A stretch of 22,500 nt of DNA from Bacteroidales bacterium (GTDB lineage: Bacteria > Bacteroidota > Bacteroidia > Bacteroidales > SM23-62): contig JADHVS010000018.1 in the NCBI GenBank assembly GCA_016783865.1, positions 1-22,500 on the forward strand. The letters are read 5' to 3'. This document shows positions 15,754 to 22,500 of this stretch, piece after piece. Within the stretch, counting starts at the first letter, position 1, and each line of letters opens with the position of its first letter. The notes below the pieces were generated by a model. It saw only the letters and a list, made by a program, of their open reading frames with translations, was not told the origin of the DNA and made no database searches. The translations under genes and the position numbers were made by a program.

Positions 15754-16998
15754 TTGAATACAGAGTACTTTATAGCCAGGCGTCTCATCCTTGACAAGGA
15801 GAATAGGAAGAGTGTTTCACGCTCTATTCTTAGGATTGCTGTATTTGGCATTGCGCTGAGCCTGGCGGTTATGATTATTGCCATGGCTGTGGTAACCGGA
15901 TTCAAAAATGAAATCACCAGCAAGGTAGTTGGTTTCGGATCACATATACAGATTTTAAACTTTGATTCAAACCTTTCATATGAGACACAACCCATCAATA
16001 AAAACCAGGAATTTCTTCCCGGGTTAATAGCAGATCCGGAAATTTTAAACATTCAGGCTTTTGCGATCAAAGCCGGGATCATCAAAACAAAATCGGAGAT
16101 TCAGGGTGTGGTGGTAAAAGGAATAGGCAGCGATTTCGACTGGAGTTTCCTTAATCAATATATTGTAAAAGGAAAACCCTTTTATGTTTCTGATTCAGTA
16201 AGATCGAATGAAATACTGATTTCACAATTTATGGCCAGGCTTCTCAAACTCAATGTTGAGGATGAGTTGATCATGTATTTTGTACAGGATCCGCCCAGAA
16301 TGCGCCGGTTTAAAATATCAGGTATTTATGAAACCAGCCTGGAAGAATTCGACAAAGTTTATGTATTTGCGGATATTGCTCATATTCAGAGGCTAAACGA
16401 CTGGACCACCGATATGATCAGCGGGTATGAAATTAACATTCGCGACTTCAAAGACCTGGAATGGATGACCTACCACATCATGAATATTGTTGGCTTTGGA
16501 TTTGAAGAAGATGGGTCGAGGCTTAAGGTCACAAATATCAATGATAAATATCCCCAGATCTTTGACTGGCTGAATCTCCAGGACATGAATGTGCTGATCG
16601 TATTGTTGCTTATGCTGATCGTTGCCGGTTTCAATATGGTCTCCGGATTACTAATCCTGATCCTCGACCGCACCAACATGATCGGGATACTGAAGGCACT
16701 GGGTGCAATAAATGTAAGTGTCAGGAATATATTTATGTACCAGGCAGCCTTTATAATCCTGAAGGGATTGTTCTGGGGAAATGTCATTGGATTAACCTTG
16801 TGCCTGATCCAGAAACAGTTTGGATTCATCAAACTTGATCAATCATCCTATTATCTCACCGAGGTGCCCATTCATTTCAATCCCTTGCATATTGTCGGAT
16901 TGAACATTGGTACCTGTGTCATTATCATGCTGATACTGATACTGCCATCCATGCTGATCAGTCGAATCAGTCCAATCCGGGCAATCCGTTTTAACTAA
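15754..16998 (+). CDS. LolC/LolE-like ABC transporter permease (MacB_PCD + FtsX)
   Basis: This 414-residue inner-membrane permease is of the lipoprotein-release type. The start is TTG at 15754, which gives the family-typical N-terminus MNTEYFIARRL; no ATG lies upstream in frame. Topology: helix about 28-48; large periplasmic domain about 50-275 (GFGSHIQILNFD, EIQGVVVKGIG, NEILISQFMARLLKL, FKISGIYETSLEEFDKVYVF); three C-terminal helices about 278-304, 328-352 and 380-404. The coupling segment DRTNMIGILKALGA (305-318) and the tail SPIRAIRFN are typical of FtsX-fold permeases that work with a LolD-like ATPase. No ATPase gene is adjacent, so the partner is elsewhere. Its role in moving lipoproteins or other envelope substrates is inferred from the family. 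It is convergent with the coiled-coil protein gene. Confidence 0.9.
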   Translation: MNTEYFIARRLILDKENRKSVSRSILRIAVFGIALSLAVMIIAMAVVTGFKNEITSKVVGFGSHIQILNFDSNLSYETQPINKNQEFLPGLIADPEILNIQAFAIKAGIIKTKSEIQGVVVKGIGSDFDWSFLNQYIVKGKPFYVSDSVRSNEILISQFMARLLKLNVEDELIMYFVQDPPRMRRFKISGIYETSLEEFDKVYVFADIAHIQRLNDWTTDMISGYEINIRDFKDLEWMTYHIMNIVGFGFEEDGSRLKVTNINDKYPQIFDWLNLQDMNVLIVLLLMLIVAGFNMVSGLLILILDRTNMIGILKALGAINVSVRNIFMYQAAFIILKGLFWGNVIGLTLCLIQKQFGFIKLDQSSYYLTEVPIHFNPLHIVGLNIGTCVIIMLILILPSMLISRISPIRAIRFN

Positions 16999-17003
16999 CC
17001 TTC

Positions 17004-17059
17004 CGCCACACCCACTCCCCTACAGACTACTGACTACTGACTACTGTCTACTGTCTACT
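17004..17059. repeat. Heptamer-period array (GACTACT/GTCTACT type), eight units
   Basis: Eight 7-nt units in one register: CGCCACA, CCCACTC, CCCTACA, then GACTACT three times and GTCTACT twice. It fills the junction between two convergent genes. The TAG stop of the minus-strand coiled-coil gene (17055-17057) lies inside the last unit. Confidence 0.8.
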
Positions 17060-17591
17060 TCTTATCAGCAAATCCCTTCTTCAACTCCTCAAGTTCAGCA
17101 AGGTATTTTTTCTCAAGTTCCTTATGGGCAATGGAGTGTTCTTCCTTTACGTTCTCTACCTTGGCTTCAAGTTTAATAAAGTTCTTTTTTACTGCAGATC
17201 TGTTCATAAGTACCAGTATCAATAAAACGATAAAAAGAATACCAAACATGATGATCAGGATCATCAACATCTTTTTGGTCCATGCTTCGAGTACACCTAT
17301 CCGTTCATCAGAGCTTTGCTGATGTTCAGCCAGTGCCCCGTTAGTCCCATCCAGTTCGTTTTTTAAATCACCCACCTTGCCTGCATTCTCATCGAGTGAA
17401 GTTTTGATTTTTTCCAGGTCCTCCTGATGCTGTTTTTTAAGGGTGCTTACCTGGTACTTCAGACCCTTAGCTTCCTTCTTGAGCATTTTTACTTCTTTCT
17501 TTAGCTCCTGAATTAATACAGAATCAGGCATCTGAGCTGATACATTTAATCCGACCATGCAAACGATCAGAATTACAATTAATTTTTTCAT
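17055..17591 (-). CDS. Small exported coiled-coil membrane protein of unknown function
   Basis: I do not recognise this 178-residue protein. It has a signal peptide (MKKLIVILIVCMVGLNVSAQ, 1-20), a Lys/Glu-rich region with heptad-like spacing (about 25-100, for example LIQELKKEVKMLKKEAKGLK), one strong transmembrane helix (MLMILIIMFGILFIVLLILV, about 108-127) and a second charged coiled-coil-like tail (about 133-178, ending GFADKK). Predicted topology is an exported N-terminal coiled coil, one membrane span and a cytoplasmic coiled-coil tail. Such designs suit scaffolding or oligomerisation, but no specific role follows. It is a single gene, divergent from the NUDIX gene and convergent with the ABC permease. 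Its stop codon falls within the heptamer array. Confidence 0.75.
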   Translation of the reverse strand: MKKLIVILIVCMVGLNVSAQMPDSVLIQELKKEVKMLKKEAKGLKYQVSTLKKQHQEDLEKIKTSLDENAGKVGDLKNELDGTNGALAEHQQSSDERIGVLEAWTKKMLMILIIMFGILFIVLLILVLMNRSAVKKNFIKLEAKVENVKEEHSIAHKELEKKYLAELEELKKGFADKK

Positions 17592-17770
17592 GTTATTGGT
17601 TTTGAATGAGTTAGAAATTTTGACTGGAACCCTATAAATTACAATATATTTTCATGAAAGTCAAGCAAGTATTTGCGAAACAGTATGTATTACAGAATCT
17701 GTGGCCAACATATATAATCATGAATAATTACCTTTATAGCCTGATGAAAAAAATCGGGACCATAAGATCA

Positions 17771-18397
17771 ATGAATGATTTTAGCAGGTTGCTTCGGGAA
17801 GAGCTACAGAAAGAGCTCCCGGGTATCGATTACCAATATAAAATGGCTCCGGTCCTGCGACTTAAAATACAGAGAGGTCAGGCTCAGAAAAATGCTGCTG
17901 TACTGATCCTGTTATATCCATCAGGAAACAGGATTCATACTGTTTTAATGCAGAGAACAGATTACCCCGGTACTCATGGCGGACAGATCAGTTTGCCGGG
18001 TGGAAAGAAAGAAGAGGGGGATCCGGATTGTATTTCAACTGCGTTAAGAGAGTCGCAGGAGGAGATCGGCATCATTCCCGAAAAGATAGAATTACTGGGC
18101 AAACTGACTGACCTGTTTATTCCGGTCAGTAATATGCTGGTGTGTCCTGTGGTTGGATTTTGTCACGAAAAACCATTCTTCAAGCCTGATCCTCAAGAAG
18201 TTGAATTCCTGATCGAAACCCCTATTGATCATTTTCTTGATCCTGAAATGAAAAAAAATAAAGCCAGGATCATACTATTCAATAAGGCTTTGGTACCATA
18301 TTATCACATCACCGGGCATACGGTGTGGGGTGCAACAGCAATGATTATTTCGGAGTTTGAGGAAGTGCTGCGACGGATTGATTATCATCCGGAATGA
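17771..18397 (+). CDS. NUDIX hydrolase, CoA pyrophosphatase type (UPF0035)
   Basis: This enzyme is predicted to hydrolyse the diphosphate of coenzyme A or similar nucleotides. The ATG at 17771 gives 208 residues beginning MNDFSRLLREELQKELPG, as family members usually begin. The frame stays open to 17654 with other ATGs at 17720 and 17744; that upstream part (KQVFAKQYVLQNLWPTYI) looks non-coding. Seen: UPF0035 block VLMQRTDYPGTHGGQISLPGG (58-78, cut here between residues 77 and 78 of the Nudix start) and Nudix box GGKKEEGDPDC (77-87) followed by ALRESQEEIGI (91-101), with metal-binding Glu at 94, 97 and 98. Both motifs are intact, supporting CoA diphosphatase rather than a general Nudix enzyme. 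The last 53 bases overlap the 3' end of the lytic transglycosylase gene on the other strand. Confidence 0.9.
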   Translation: MNDFSRLLREELQKELPGIDYQYKMAPVLRLKIQRGQAQKNAAVLILLYPSGNRIHTVLMQRTDYPGTHGGQISLPGGKKEEGDPDCISTALRESQEEIGIIPEKIELLGKLTDLFIPVSNMLVCPVVGFCHEKPFFKPDPQEVEFLIETPIDHFLDPEMKKNKARIILFNKALVPYYHITGHTVWGATAMIISEFEEVLRRIDYHPE

Positions 18398-19808
18398 TAT
18401 TGATATAGTCCGCATACCGCTCAATCACTTCAATCACAAAATTGCTGGTTTCAATTCCCCTGCAGTATCCATATTTCACAACCGGATCTTTATAATATTG
18501 AGGTTTAGATTTCAGTAACAGGCAGGCTTCCACATTTTCCGACCAGATCTTTGGATCTTTATCATATTTCTCAGCCAACTGCATGGCATCAGTGACATGA
18601 CCATAACCTACGTTATAGGAGGCCAGGACAAACTTAATCCTCTCCTCCGGGTCAGATATCTCATCAATAAACCGGTCATCAAGCCATTGAATGAATTCGA
18701 CTCCTGCCCTGATCTGTTCTTTAGGTGAAGAGTTCCAATTTACGCCGAATCTCCTGCCGGTTGTTGGCATCAGTTGCATCAGTCCAAAAGCCCCCGCCCA
18801 TGACCTGGCCCTGGGATTAAATCTTGATTCCTGGTAAACAAGGGAAGCAAGGAGCCTCCAGTCCCATTCAATTTGCTTGCTGTATTCCTTGAAATATTCG
18901 TCGTAATCAGATATTTTGCCGCTGCTTAAAGCAAACAGATCGCTTTGCATCATTTGCACATATCTTTGATTCCTGAAATACTTATTGTAAATGACCGCAT
19001 ACTTCTTCGACTTCTTGAATTCGCGCAACCACGCATTTATCTCCTGCTTTAACTGGTCAGATCCTTTATGAACTGCCCATGCCAGGTTTTGAGGAAAACT
19101 AATGGCTGTGGCCACATCAATGTTGGGATAGTAGGTCTGGTTCACCAGGGCCACATTCTCATCACAAACCGTATAATCGATTTCTCCTTTGGCAACCAGG
19201 ATGATTAATTGTTCGGCTTCTTCCGGAACTTCGATAATATTAATCGTATCTCCGATCTCATCAGAAAGGTTTCTTAGACGGGCAGAGTAGGATGAATTTT
19301 GCTGGACATGTATGGTTTTCTCCGCCAGTTCGAGCTGGTTCCTGATAAGTTGATTCTCCAGTTCACTTTCCCTGAGTTTTTCCCAGCCATCAGGTTTTCG
19401 TTGAACAAGCACCTGTCTTGTCTGGCTGTGCGGTTCGGTAAAATCAAATCGTTTTTTCCGGTCTTTTGTAATGGTAAGATTGAGGGCAATAAGATTACAT
19501 TCGCCATAAAGGAGGCAGTCGAAACTCTCTTCCAGGTCGTTATTCACGATCACATCCAGTTTAATCCCAAGATGATCGGCCAGTTCCTGAAGCAATTCAT
19601 ACTGGTAACCCATGGGCTGGCCCCGGTAAATAAAATAATTGGTGGAATTAAAATCGGTTATGACAACCAGTTCCCCATTGTTTCGGATTTCTTCAAGGTC
19701 AACAATTTTAGTTTTTTCCTGCCGGTGGGTAGCTTGCTCCTTGCATCCGGCTGACACCAGTATAAGGATTAGAAAAAGAAGTTGAACGATATAACCTTTC
19801 AACTGCAT
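18345..19808 (-). CDS. MltF-like membrane-bound lytic murein transglycosylase (lipoprotein)
   Basis: It cleaves peptidoglycan between MurNAc and GlcNAc, leaving 1,6-anhydroMurNAc. The ATG at 19808 gives 487 residues with a clear lipoprotein signal (MQLKGYIVQLLFLILILVSAGC, Cys22 at residue 22 of which only the hydrophobic core and LVSAGC matter); the frame extends to 19892 but the extra 28 residues add a second hydrophobic stretch and are unlikely. Domain 1 (about 45-280) is an SBP_bac_3 periplasmic-binding-like module: GELVVITDFNSTNYFIYRG, GYQYELLQELADHLGIKLDV, NLTITKDRKKRFDFTEP. Domain 2 (about 305-470) is a family 1 SLT catalytic domain: LLASLVYQESRFNPRARS (319-336) with catalytic Glu327, then GAFGLMQLMPTTGRRFG (339-355) and VLASYNVGYGHV (394-405). 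All motifs are intact, and the two-domain order is that of MltF. It probably faces the periplasm. Confidence 0.93.
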   Translation of the reverse strand: MQLKGYIVQLLFLILILVSAGCKEQATHRQEKTKIVDLEEIRNNGELVVITDFNSTNYFIYRGQPMGYQYELLQELADHLGIKLDVIVNNDLEESFDCLLYGECNLIALNLTITKDRKKRFDFTEPHSQTRQVLVQRKPDGWEKLRESELENQLIRNQLELAEKTIHVQQNSSYSARLRNLSDEIGDTINIIEVPEEAEQLIILVAKGEIDYTVCDENVALVNQTYYPNIDVATAISFPQNLAWAVHKGSDQLKQEINAWLREFKKSKKYAVIYNKYFRNQRYVQMMQSDLFALSSGKISDYDEYFKEYSKQIEWDWRLLASLVYQESRFNPRARSWAGAFGLMQLMPTTGRRFGVNWNSSPKEQIRAGVEFIQWLDDRFIDEISDPEERIKFVLASYNVGYGHVTDAMQLAEKYDKDPKIWSENVEACLLLKSKPQYYKDPVVKYGYCRGIETSNFVIEVIERYADYINIIPDDNQSVAALPQTPK

Positions 19809-19849
19809 AGATGAAAATGTATGGATACAAATTACGAAAAAAATTAAGA

Positions 19850-19959
19850 AGAAGACAGAAGTCAGAATCCAGAATGAAGGAAAATAAGACAACGTTATTC
19901 AGGAGTTAAAATATAAAAACACGAACCCATCCCCACACCCCTTCTGACTTCTGTCTTCT
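19850..19959 (-). terminator. Perfect 18-bp inverted repeat with U-tract, downstream of the porin gene
   Basis: AGAAGACAGAAGTCAGAA at 19850-19867 is the exact reverse complement of TTCTGACTTCTGTCTTCT at 19942-19959, with 74 bases between. Read on the minus strand, the first arm overlaps the porin TAG (19958-19960), and the second is followed by UUCUUAAUUUUUUU. This is the order of an intrinsic terminator, but with an unusually long loop. The second arm lies about 42 bases upstream of the MltF-like start, so it may also influence that promoter. One arm is made of heptamer-array units. Confidence 0.55.
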
Positions 19960-19961
19960 AA
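19927..19961. repeat. Heptamer-period array (CTTCTGA/CTTCTGT type)
   Basis: Five units in phase: CCATCCC, CACACCC, CTTCTGA, CTTCTGT, CTTCTAA. The C-rich leading units resemble those that lead the 17004-17059 array. The TAG stop of the porin gene (19958-19960, minus strand) lies within the last unit. Confidence 0.65.
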
Positions 19962-21907
19962 TCATAAAAAGTCCAGGATAGTCCGAATTTGAAAGCCCTT
20001 CCCGGCATGGGGTAGTGCAGTACATGGAAATAATTCTTGTCCAGCCAGCCTTCGTTGAGGTGGTCGAATTTCAGGAAAAAGCGGGTTCGTTTTAATTTGG
20101 CATTGATAAATACATCCAGATAAGGGTAGTTGCCAATTTCCCTTTCGTCCTGGTGGTAAAACATTCCATAGGAAGGCATAAATGAGAGACCTTTGTATTT
20201 GGTATAAAAGAACAGGTCGAAACCAATTTCAGCTGTGAGAGCATTTTTAACCACAACAAATCCGATAAAATTCGATGTGTAATAAGAAAGCGCCGGAATC
20301 CTGATTACATCATTATTTGTTGGCAACTGATAGGAAATTCTGTGGATGCTGTTAAAAATGCCGGCCTGGAAATGTTTGTACAGGTCAACAGAAAAAATGC
20401 TGATTACACCCCGGTGCTGGTGAGGTATGGTATCGGTACCAAAATAGATGTAATCGGTGAGGGTAGAATTTTCACCTTTTAGTTTCAATCTCAACGGTTC
20501 ATTTTCAATAGTGGCTGAAGCCAGTATCTCTTTTGTTTTCTTGAAATCGTTCTCCCAGGCAAAATGGTTGGAAGCATAGTGCTGCAGGAAATAATCGGGT
20601 TCTTCCAGCCGGATCAATCCTGCAATACCCAACCTTGATCTTCCTTTTTTGGCATTGATATACCTGTCGATTTGACCCGTCACCCTGAAATCTCCTGCCC
20701 TGTATCCTATCAGGAATAGTCTGCCAGCGAATAACCAGGTCCATCCACCACCCACGGTATGTCCTACTGCAGCCCCTACTGAAATATTATTGTATTGATT
20801 TAAAGAATAACCACTTACAGAGGTGTCGTTCGGCATATTGTGTCCGTATTTTATCAATTCATGGGTAATGAATGCCCTTGCACCAAAATCATTTTTCCGG
20901 TTTGGATTTTCATCCAGCATGATCTGAAAAGTATTTTTCAACGACCGCATAAAGGTTGAATCATAGCTACTCAATGAATCGATATAAAAATGATCATAAT
21001 AAGATGGCAAAATGCCGGGTGTTTCATCTTCATAAAATCGTCTGTTTCGGCTGTATTCTATGGTATGTAAAAATGAGCCGGTTTTTGCAGTCCGGTCTCT
21101 TAGTTTGCGTATGCCTGTTGCACTGGTAGTATCTTCAACTTCTGATTCATTACCGAACCTGTATCGTTGTGTAATCTGAGCTCCCAGATTTCTGGTAAGG
21201 GAATTAGCATCGGTCATATGAACATCATAGGTAAGGGGATCCTGTTGTGTATGCTGGAAAATGCTGTCGTTAACCAGGCCCCCGTTCTCGCTGATTGTGA
21301 ATGAGTTATAAGCAAAGCTTCCGTGAACTGAATAATCTCCCTTGATGTATGATCCGAACATCTTGAAACCACTGTGTTTACCTTTCTGGTTTACATAGTG
21401 ACCTTCAGATGTACTGAGCTTTATATCCATTCCAAAATTCAAATACGGATTAACATTCTGTGTATGCATGGCACGTACCATTTGTTCCCGCTTGAGCCTG
21501 TTCTGCCCGGTTGTGCTGTATTCAAGCAAGGAGAATGGTTGGCGTACATTATAATAGATATTATTCTCCGGCAATAACAGGTAGGGTTTAAACGGCCTTA
21601 AGAAAAGAAATGGGACATCGGGATCTCTCTGGAAAAACATGTGAGTCTGAGCCTGCAGTCCCAGGTTCCCCAGGTGTGAAACGAACGGACTATATTTTAG
21701 TACAGGATTATATATCTGGAAAGAGGTTTGCAGGGTATCCATTTTATAGTCCTCCAGCCTGGAGTAATCATCTTTCAGTTGCCAGACCCTGGCAATTGGA
21801 GCAGTGGTGTCGACGGGGACATCGAGAATGGTTGTATCTGCCAATTGCTGACCGAAAGCCTGAGTTGAAAGGATCAACAGGAAGATATAGATAAAGTACT
21901 TATGCAT
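19958..21907 (-). CDS. Porin_10-type putative outer-membrane porin
   Basis: This 649-residue protein has a signal peptide (MHKYFIYIFLLILSTQAFGQ, 1-20) and a long mature part made of alternating polar and aromatic strands, ending in an aromatic-rich strand GRAFKFGLSWTFYD that fits outer-membrane beta-barrel insertion. The region after the signal (about 35-165: YSRLEDYKMDTLQTSFQIYN, NLGLQAQTHMFFQRDPDVPF, NNIYYNVRQPFSLLEYSTTG) resembles the N-terminal part of the Bacteroidota putative porin family (Porin_10). Many later segments look like paired strands (ARAFITHELIKYGHN, NISVGAAVGHTVGGGWTWLF, GLSFMPSYGMFYHQ). The substrate is unknown. The start is an ATG at 21907, with the heptamer array region directly upstream. 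It is followed by the 19850-19959 inverted repeat. Confidence 0.85.
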   Translation of the reverse strand: MHKYFIYIFLLILSTQAFGQQLADTTILDVPVDTTAPIARVWQLKDDYSRLEDYKMDTLQTSFQIYNPVLKYSPFVSHLGNLGLQAQTHMFFQRDPDVPFLFLRPFKPYLLLPENNIYYNVRQPFSLLEYSTTGQNRLKREQMVRAMHTQNVNPYLNFGMDIKLSTSEGHYVNQKGKHSGFKMFGSYIKGDYSVHGSFAYNSFTISENGGLVNDSIFQHTQQDPLTYDVHMTDANSLTRNLGAQITQRYRFGNESEVEDTTSATGIRKLRDRTAKTGSFLHTIEYSRNRRFYEDETPGILPSYYDHFYIDSLSSYDSTFMRSLKNTFQIMLDENPNRKNDFGARAFITHELIKYGHNMPNDTSVSGYSLNQYNNISVGAAVGHTVGGGWTWLFAGRLFLIGYRAGDFRVTGQIDRYINAKKGRSRLGIAGLIRLEEPDYFLQHYASNHFAWENDFKKTKEILASATIENEPLRLKLKGENSTLTDYIYFGTDTIPHQHRGVISIFSVDLYKHFQAGIFNSIHRISYQLPTNNDVIRIPALSYYTSNFIGFVVVKNALTAEIGFDLFFYTKYKGLSFMPSYGMFYHQDEREIGNYPYLDVFINAKLKRTRFFLKFDHLNEGWLDKNYFHVLHYPMPGRAFKFGLSWTFYD

Positions 21908-21927
21908 GCTTTAAAGATAGCAAAATC

Positions 21928-21990
21928 CGTGAGTCGTGAGTCGTGAATCGTGAATCGGGGGAGTGGGATTTGGGTAAGGGGTGTGGTAAT
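21928..21990. repeat. Heptamer-period array (CGTGAGT/CGTGAAT, then G-rich units)
   Basis: Nine units in one register: CGTGAGT twice, CGTGAAT twice, then CGGGGGA, GTGGGAT, TTGGGTA, AGGGGTG, TGGTAAT. The G-rich second half is, in reverse complement, like the CCACACCC/ACTCCCC units leading the arrays at 17004 and 19927. It starts 21 bases upstream of the porin ATG. Confidence 0.75.
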
Positions 21991-22000
21991 ATGCATATTG

Positions 22001-22063
22001 TGCAACTTCTGACTCCTCCTCCCTACTGACTACTGTCTACTGTCTACTGACTACTGTCTACTT
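22001..22063. repeat. Heptamer-period array (ACTACTG/TCTACTG type), nine units
   Basis: Nine units: TGCAACT, TCTGACT, CCTCCTC, CCTACTG, ACTACTG, TCTACTG twice, ACTACTG, TCTACTT, then a T-tract to 22070. The unit is the same as at 17025-17059 and 2651-2678. It is three bases out of register with the neighbouring CGTGAGT array, so these are two separate arrays. It ends 36 bases before the ATG of the last gene. Confidence 0.8.
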
Positions 22064-22099
22064 TTTTTTTCTCATCTTTACATTAAATTAATTCCCACC

Positions 22100-22500
22100 A
22101 TGAAGCTGAACGTAAAAACAATTATTCTCATTGTCCTGATTTCTGTTTTGTTTACCGGTTGCCAGAAAACACCTCAACCAATGATATTAATTTCAAAAGA
22201 ATACAAGCCTCAGATAAGGTCGTGGTTAGAGGAGATTGATGACGACTTTGAGTTTGTTAACATGTATGCGGTCGGAGCCGATTCGATCCAATATTTTCTG
22301 GAAAGGTCATCCGGTATTCTTATCTCCGGAGGTCCTGATGTTAATCCTGCGCTGTATGGCATGGAAGGGGCTCTGGAACGGTGCGAGGAGATTGACAACA
22401 GGCGCGACACATTGGAGTTCAGAATGATCAGGTACGCCATAGCCAATGACATTCCACTGTTATGCATTTGCCGGGGGCACCAGATCCTGAACGTGGTCAA
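22100..22500 (+). CDS. Peptidase C26 / class I glutamine amidotransferase-like lipoprotein (3' end outside window)
   Basis: The frame opens at ATG 22100 and runs off the window (133 codons seen). Residues 1-21 form a lipoprotein signal (MKLNVKTIILIVLISVLFTGC, Cys21 lipidated; LFTG-C lipobox). The mature part shows the peptidase C26 / PuuD-like pattern: SGILISGGPDVNPALYG (71-87), EIDNRRDTLEFRMIRYA (97-113), then PLLCICRGHQILNVV (119-133), where Cys124 is the expected amidotransferase-type nucleophile in C-R-G. The catalytic His and Glu would lie beyond the window. The usual PuuD enzyme hydrolyses gamma-glutamyl-GABA in the cytoplasm; an exported lipid-anchored form suggests a different gamma-glutamyl substrate at the cell surface or in the periplasm. 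Family assignment is firm; substrate is unknown. Confidence 0.85.
   Translation, partial: MKLNVKTIILIVLISVLFTGCQKTPQPMILISKEYKPQIRSWLEEIDDDFEFVNMYAVGADSIQYFLERSSGILISGGPDVNPALYGMEGALERCEEIDNRRDTLEFRMIRYAIANDIPLLCICRGHQILNVV

Noticed and set aside
14381..19808. NamZ-like and MltF-like genes as one peptidoglycan-recycling cluster
   Set aside because: They are about 2.8 kb apart with genes on both strands between them, so a shared operon or pathway cluster is not supported by layout.
19809..19892. N-terminal extension of the MltF-like gene to 19892
   Set aside because: It would place an extra hydrophobic stretch before the lipoprotein signal and spans one arm of the inverted repeat.
21928..22063. 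CRISPR or phase-variation tract
   Set aside because: Units of 7 nt without spacers exclude CRISPR. The arrays lie outside coding frames except at two stop codons, so coding phase variation is not supported.
22210..22500. Minus-strand open frame at the right end
   Set aside because: It is antisense to the peptidase C26-like coding sequence, which has clear motifs.

Overview
The window looks like chromosomal DNA of a Bacteroidota bacterium, most likely from the Bacteroidales/Marinilabiliales side of the phylum. This rests on families typical of that phylum (a DUF4783 protein beside nadC, a Porin_10-type outer-membrane protein, a NamZ/DUF1343 exo-muramidase, a very large NtrY-like sensor kinase), on the lack of clear Shine-Dalgarno sequences before most starts, and on one TAnnTTTG-type -7 promoter element. 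The content is mainly housekeeping and cell-envelope genes. I see no rRNA, tRNA, CRISPR array, transposase, prophage or recognisable defence system.

Layout. Positions 1-1290 (minus) hold the N-terminal 430 codons of a secreted glycine-rich protein with a TTG start. An AI-2E/PerM-type membrane protein (1452-2621, minus) follows, then a repeat-rich spacer, then a 1237-residue membrane histidine kinase (2895-6608, minus) and rlmH (6657-7130, minus). A divergent spacer with a 69-bp palindromic repeat leads into a tight plus-strand operon: DUF4783 protein, nadC, YihY/BrkB-family protein, and the truncated 5' end of a pyridoxamine-phosphate-oxidase-like gene. valS (9811-12441) runs toward it on the minus strand. 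Next are a DUF1573 lipoprotein and a class I/II aminotransferase (both plus), a namZ-like gene (minus), a LolC/LolE-like ABC permease (plus, TTG start), a small coiled-coil membrane protein (minus), a CoA-pyrophosphatase-type NUDIX hydrolase (plus), an MltF-like lytic transglycosylase overlapping it tail to tail (minus), and a Porin_10-type protein (minus). The window ends in a peptidase-C26-like lipoprotein (plus, truncated).

How the genes relate. Only the 7449-9661 block is clearly operonic. Several products act at the envelope: NamZ and MltF on peptidoglycan, the FtsX-type permease on lipoprotein or envelope export, the porin, and three lipoproteins. They stand as separate transcription units, so a shared pathway is not shown.

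The most unusual signal lies between the genes. At least seven short degenerate arrays with a 7-nt period (for example TGACTAC/TGTCTAC, CGTGAGT/CGTGAAT, GTAACTT/GCAACTT) sit in six gene junctions, and in two cases they contain the stop codon of the adjacent gene. Another junction has 10-nt and 9-nt period arrays that can pair with each other as a long imperfect hairpin. A second repeat family, palindromic with GTCAT...ATGAC ends, occurs twice in full, and a third partial end abuts the point where the pyridoxamine-oxidase-like gene is broken.
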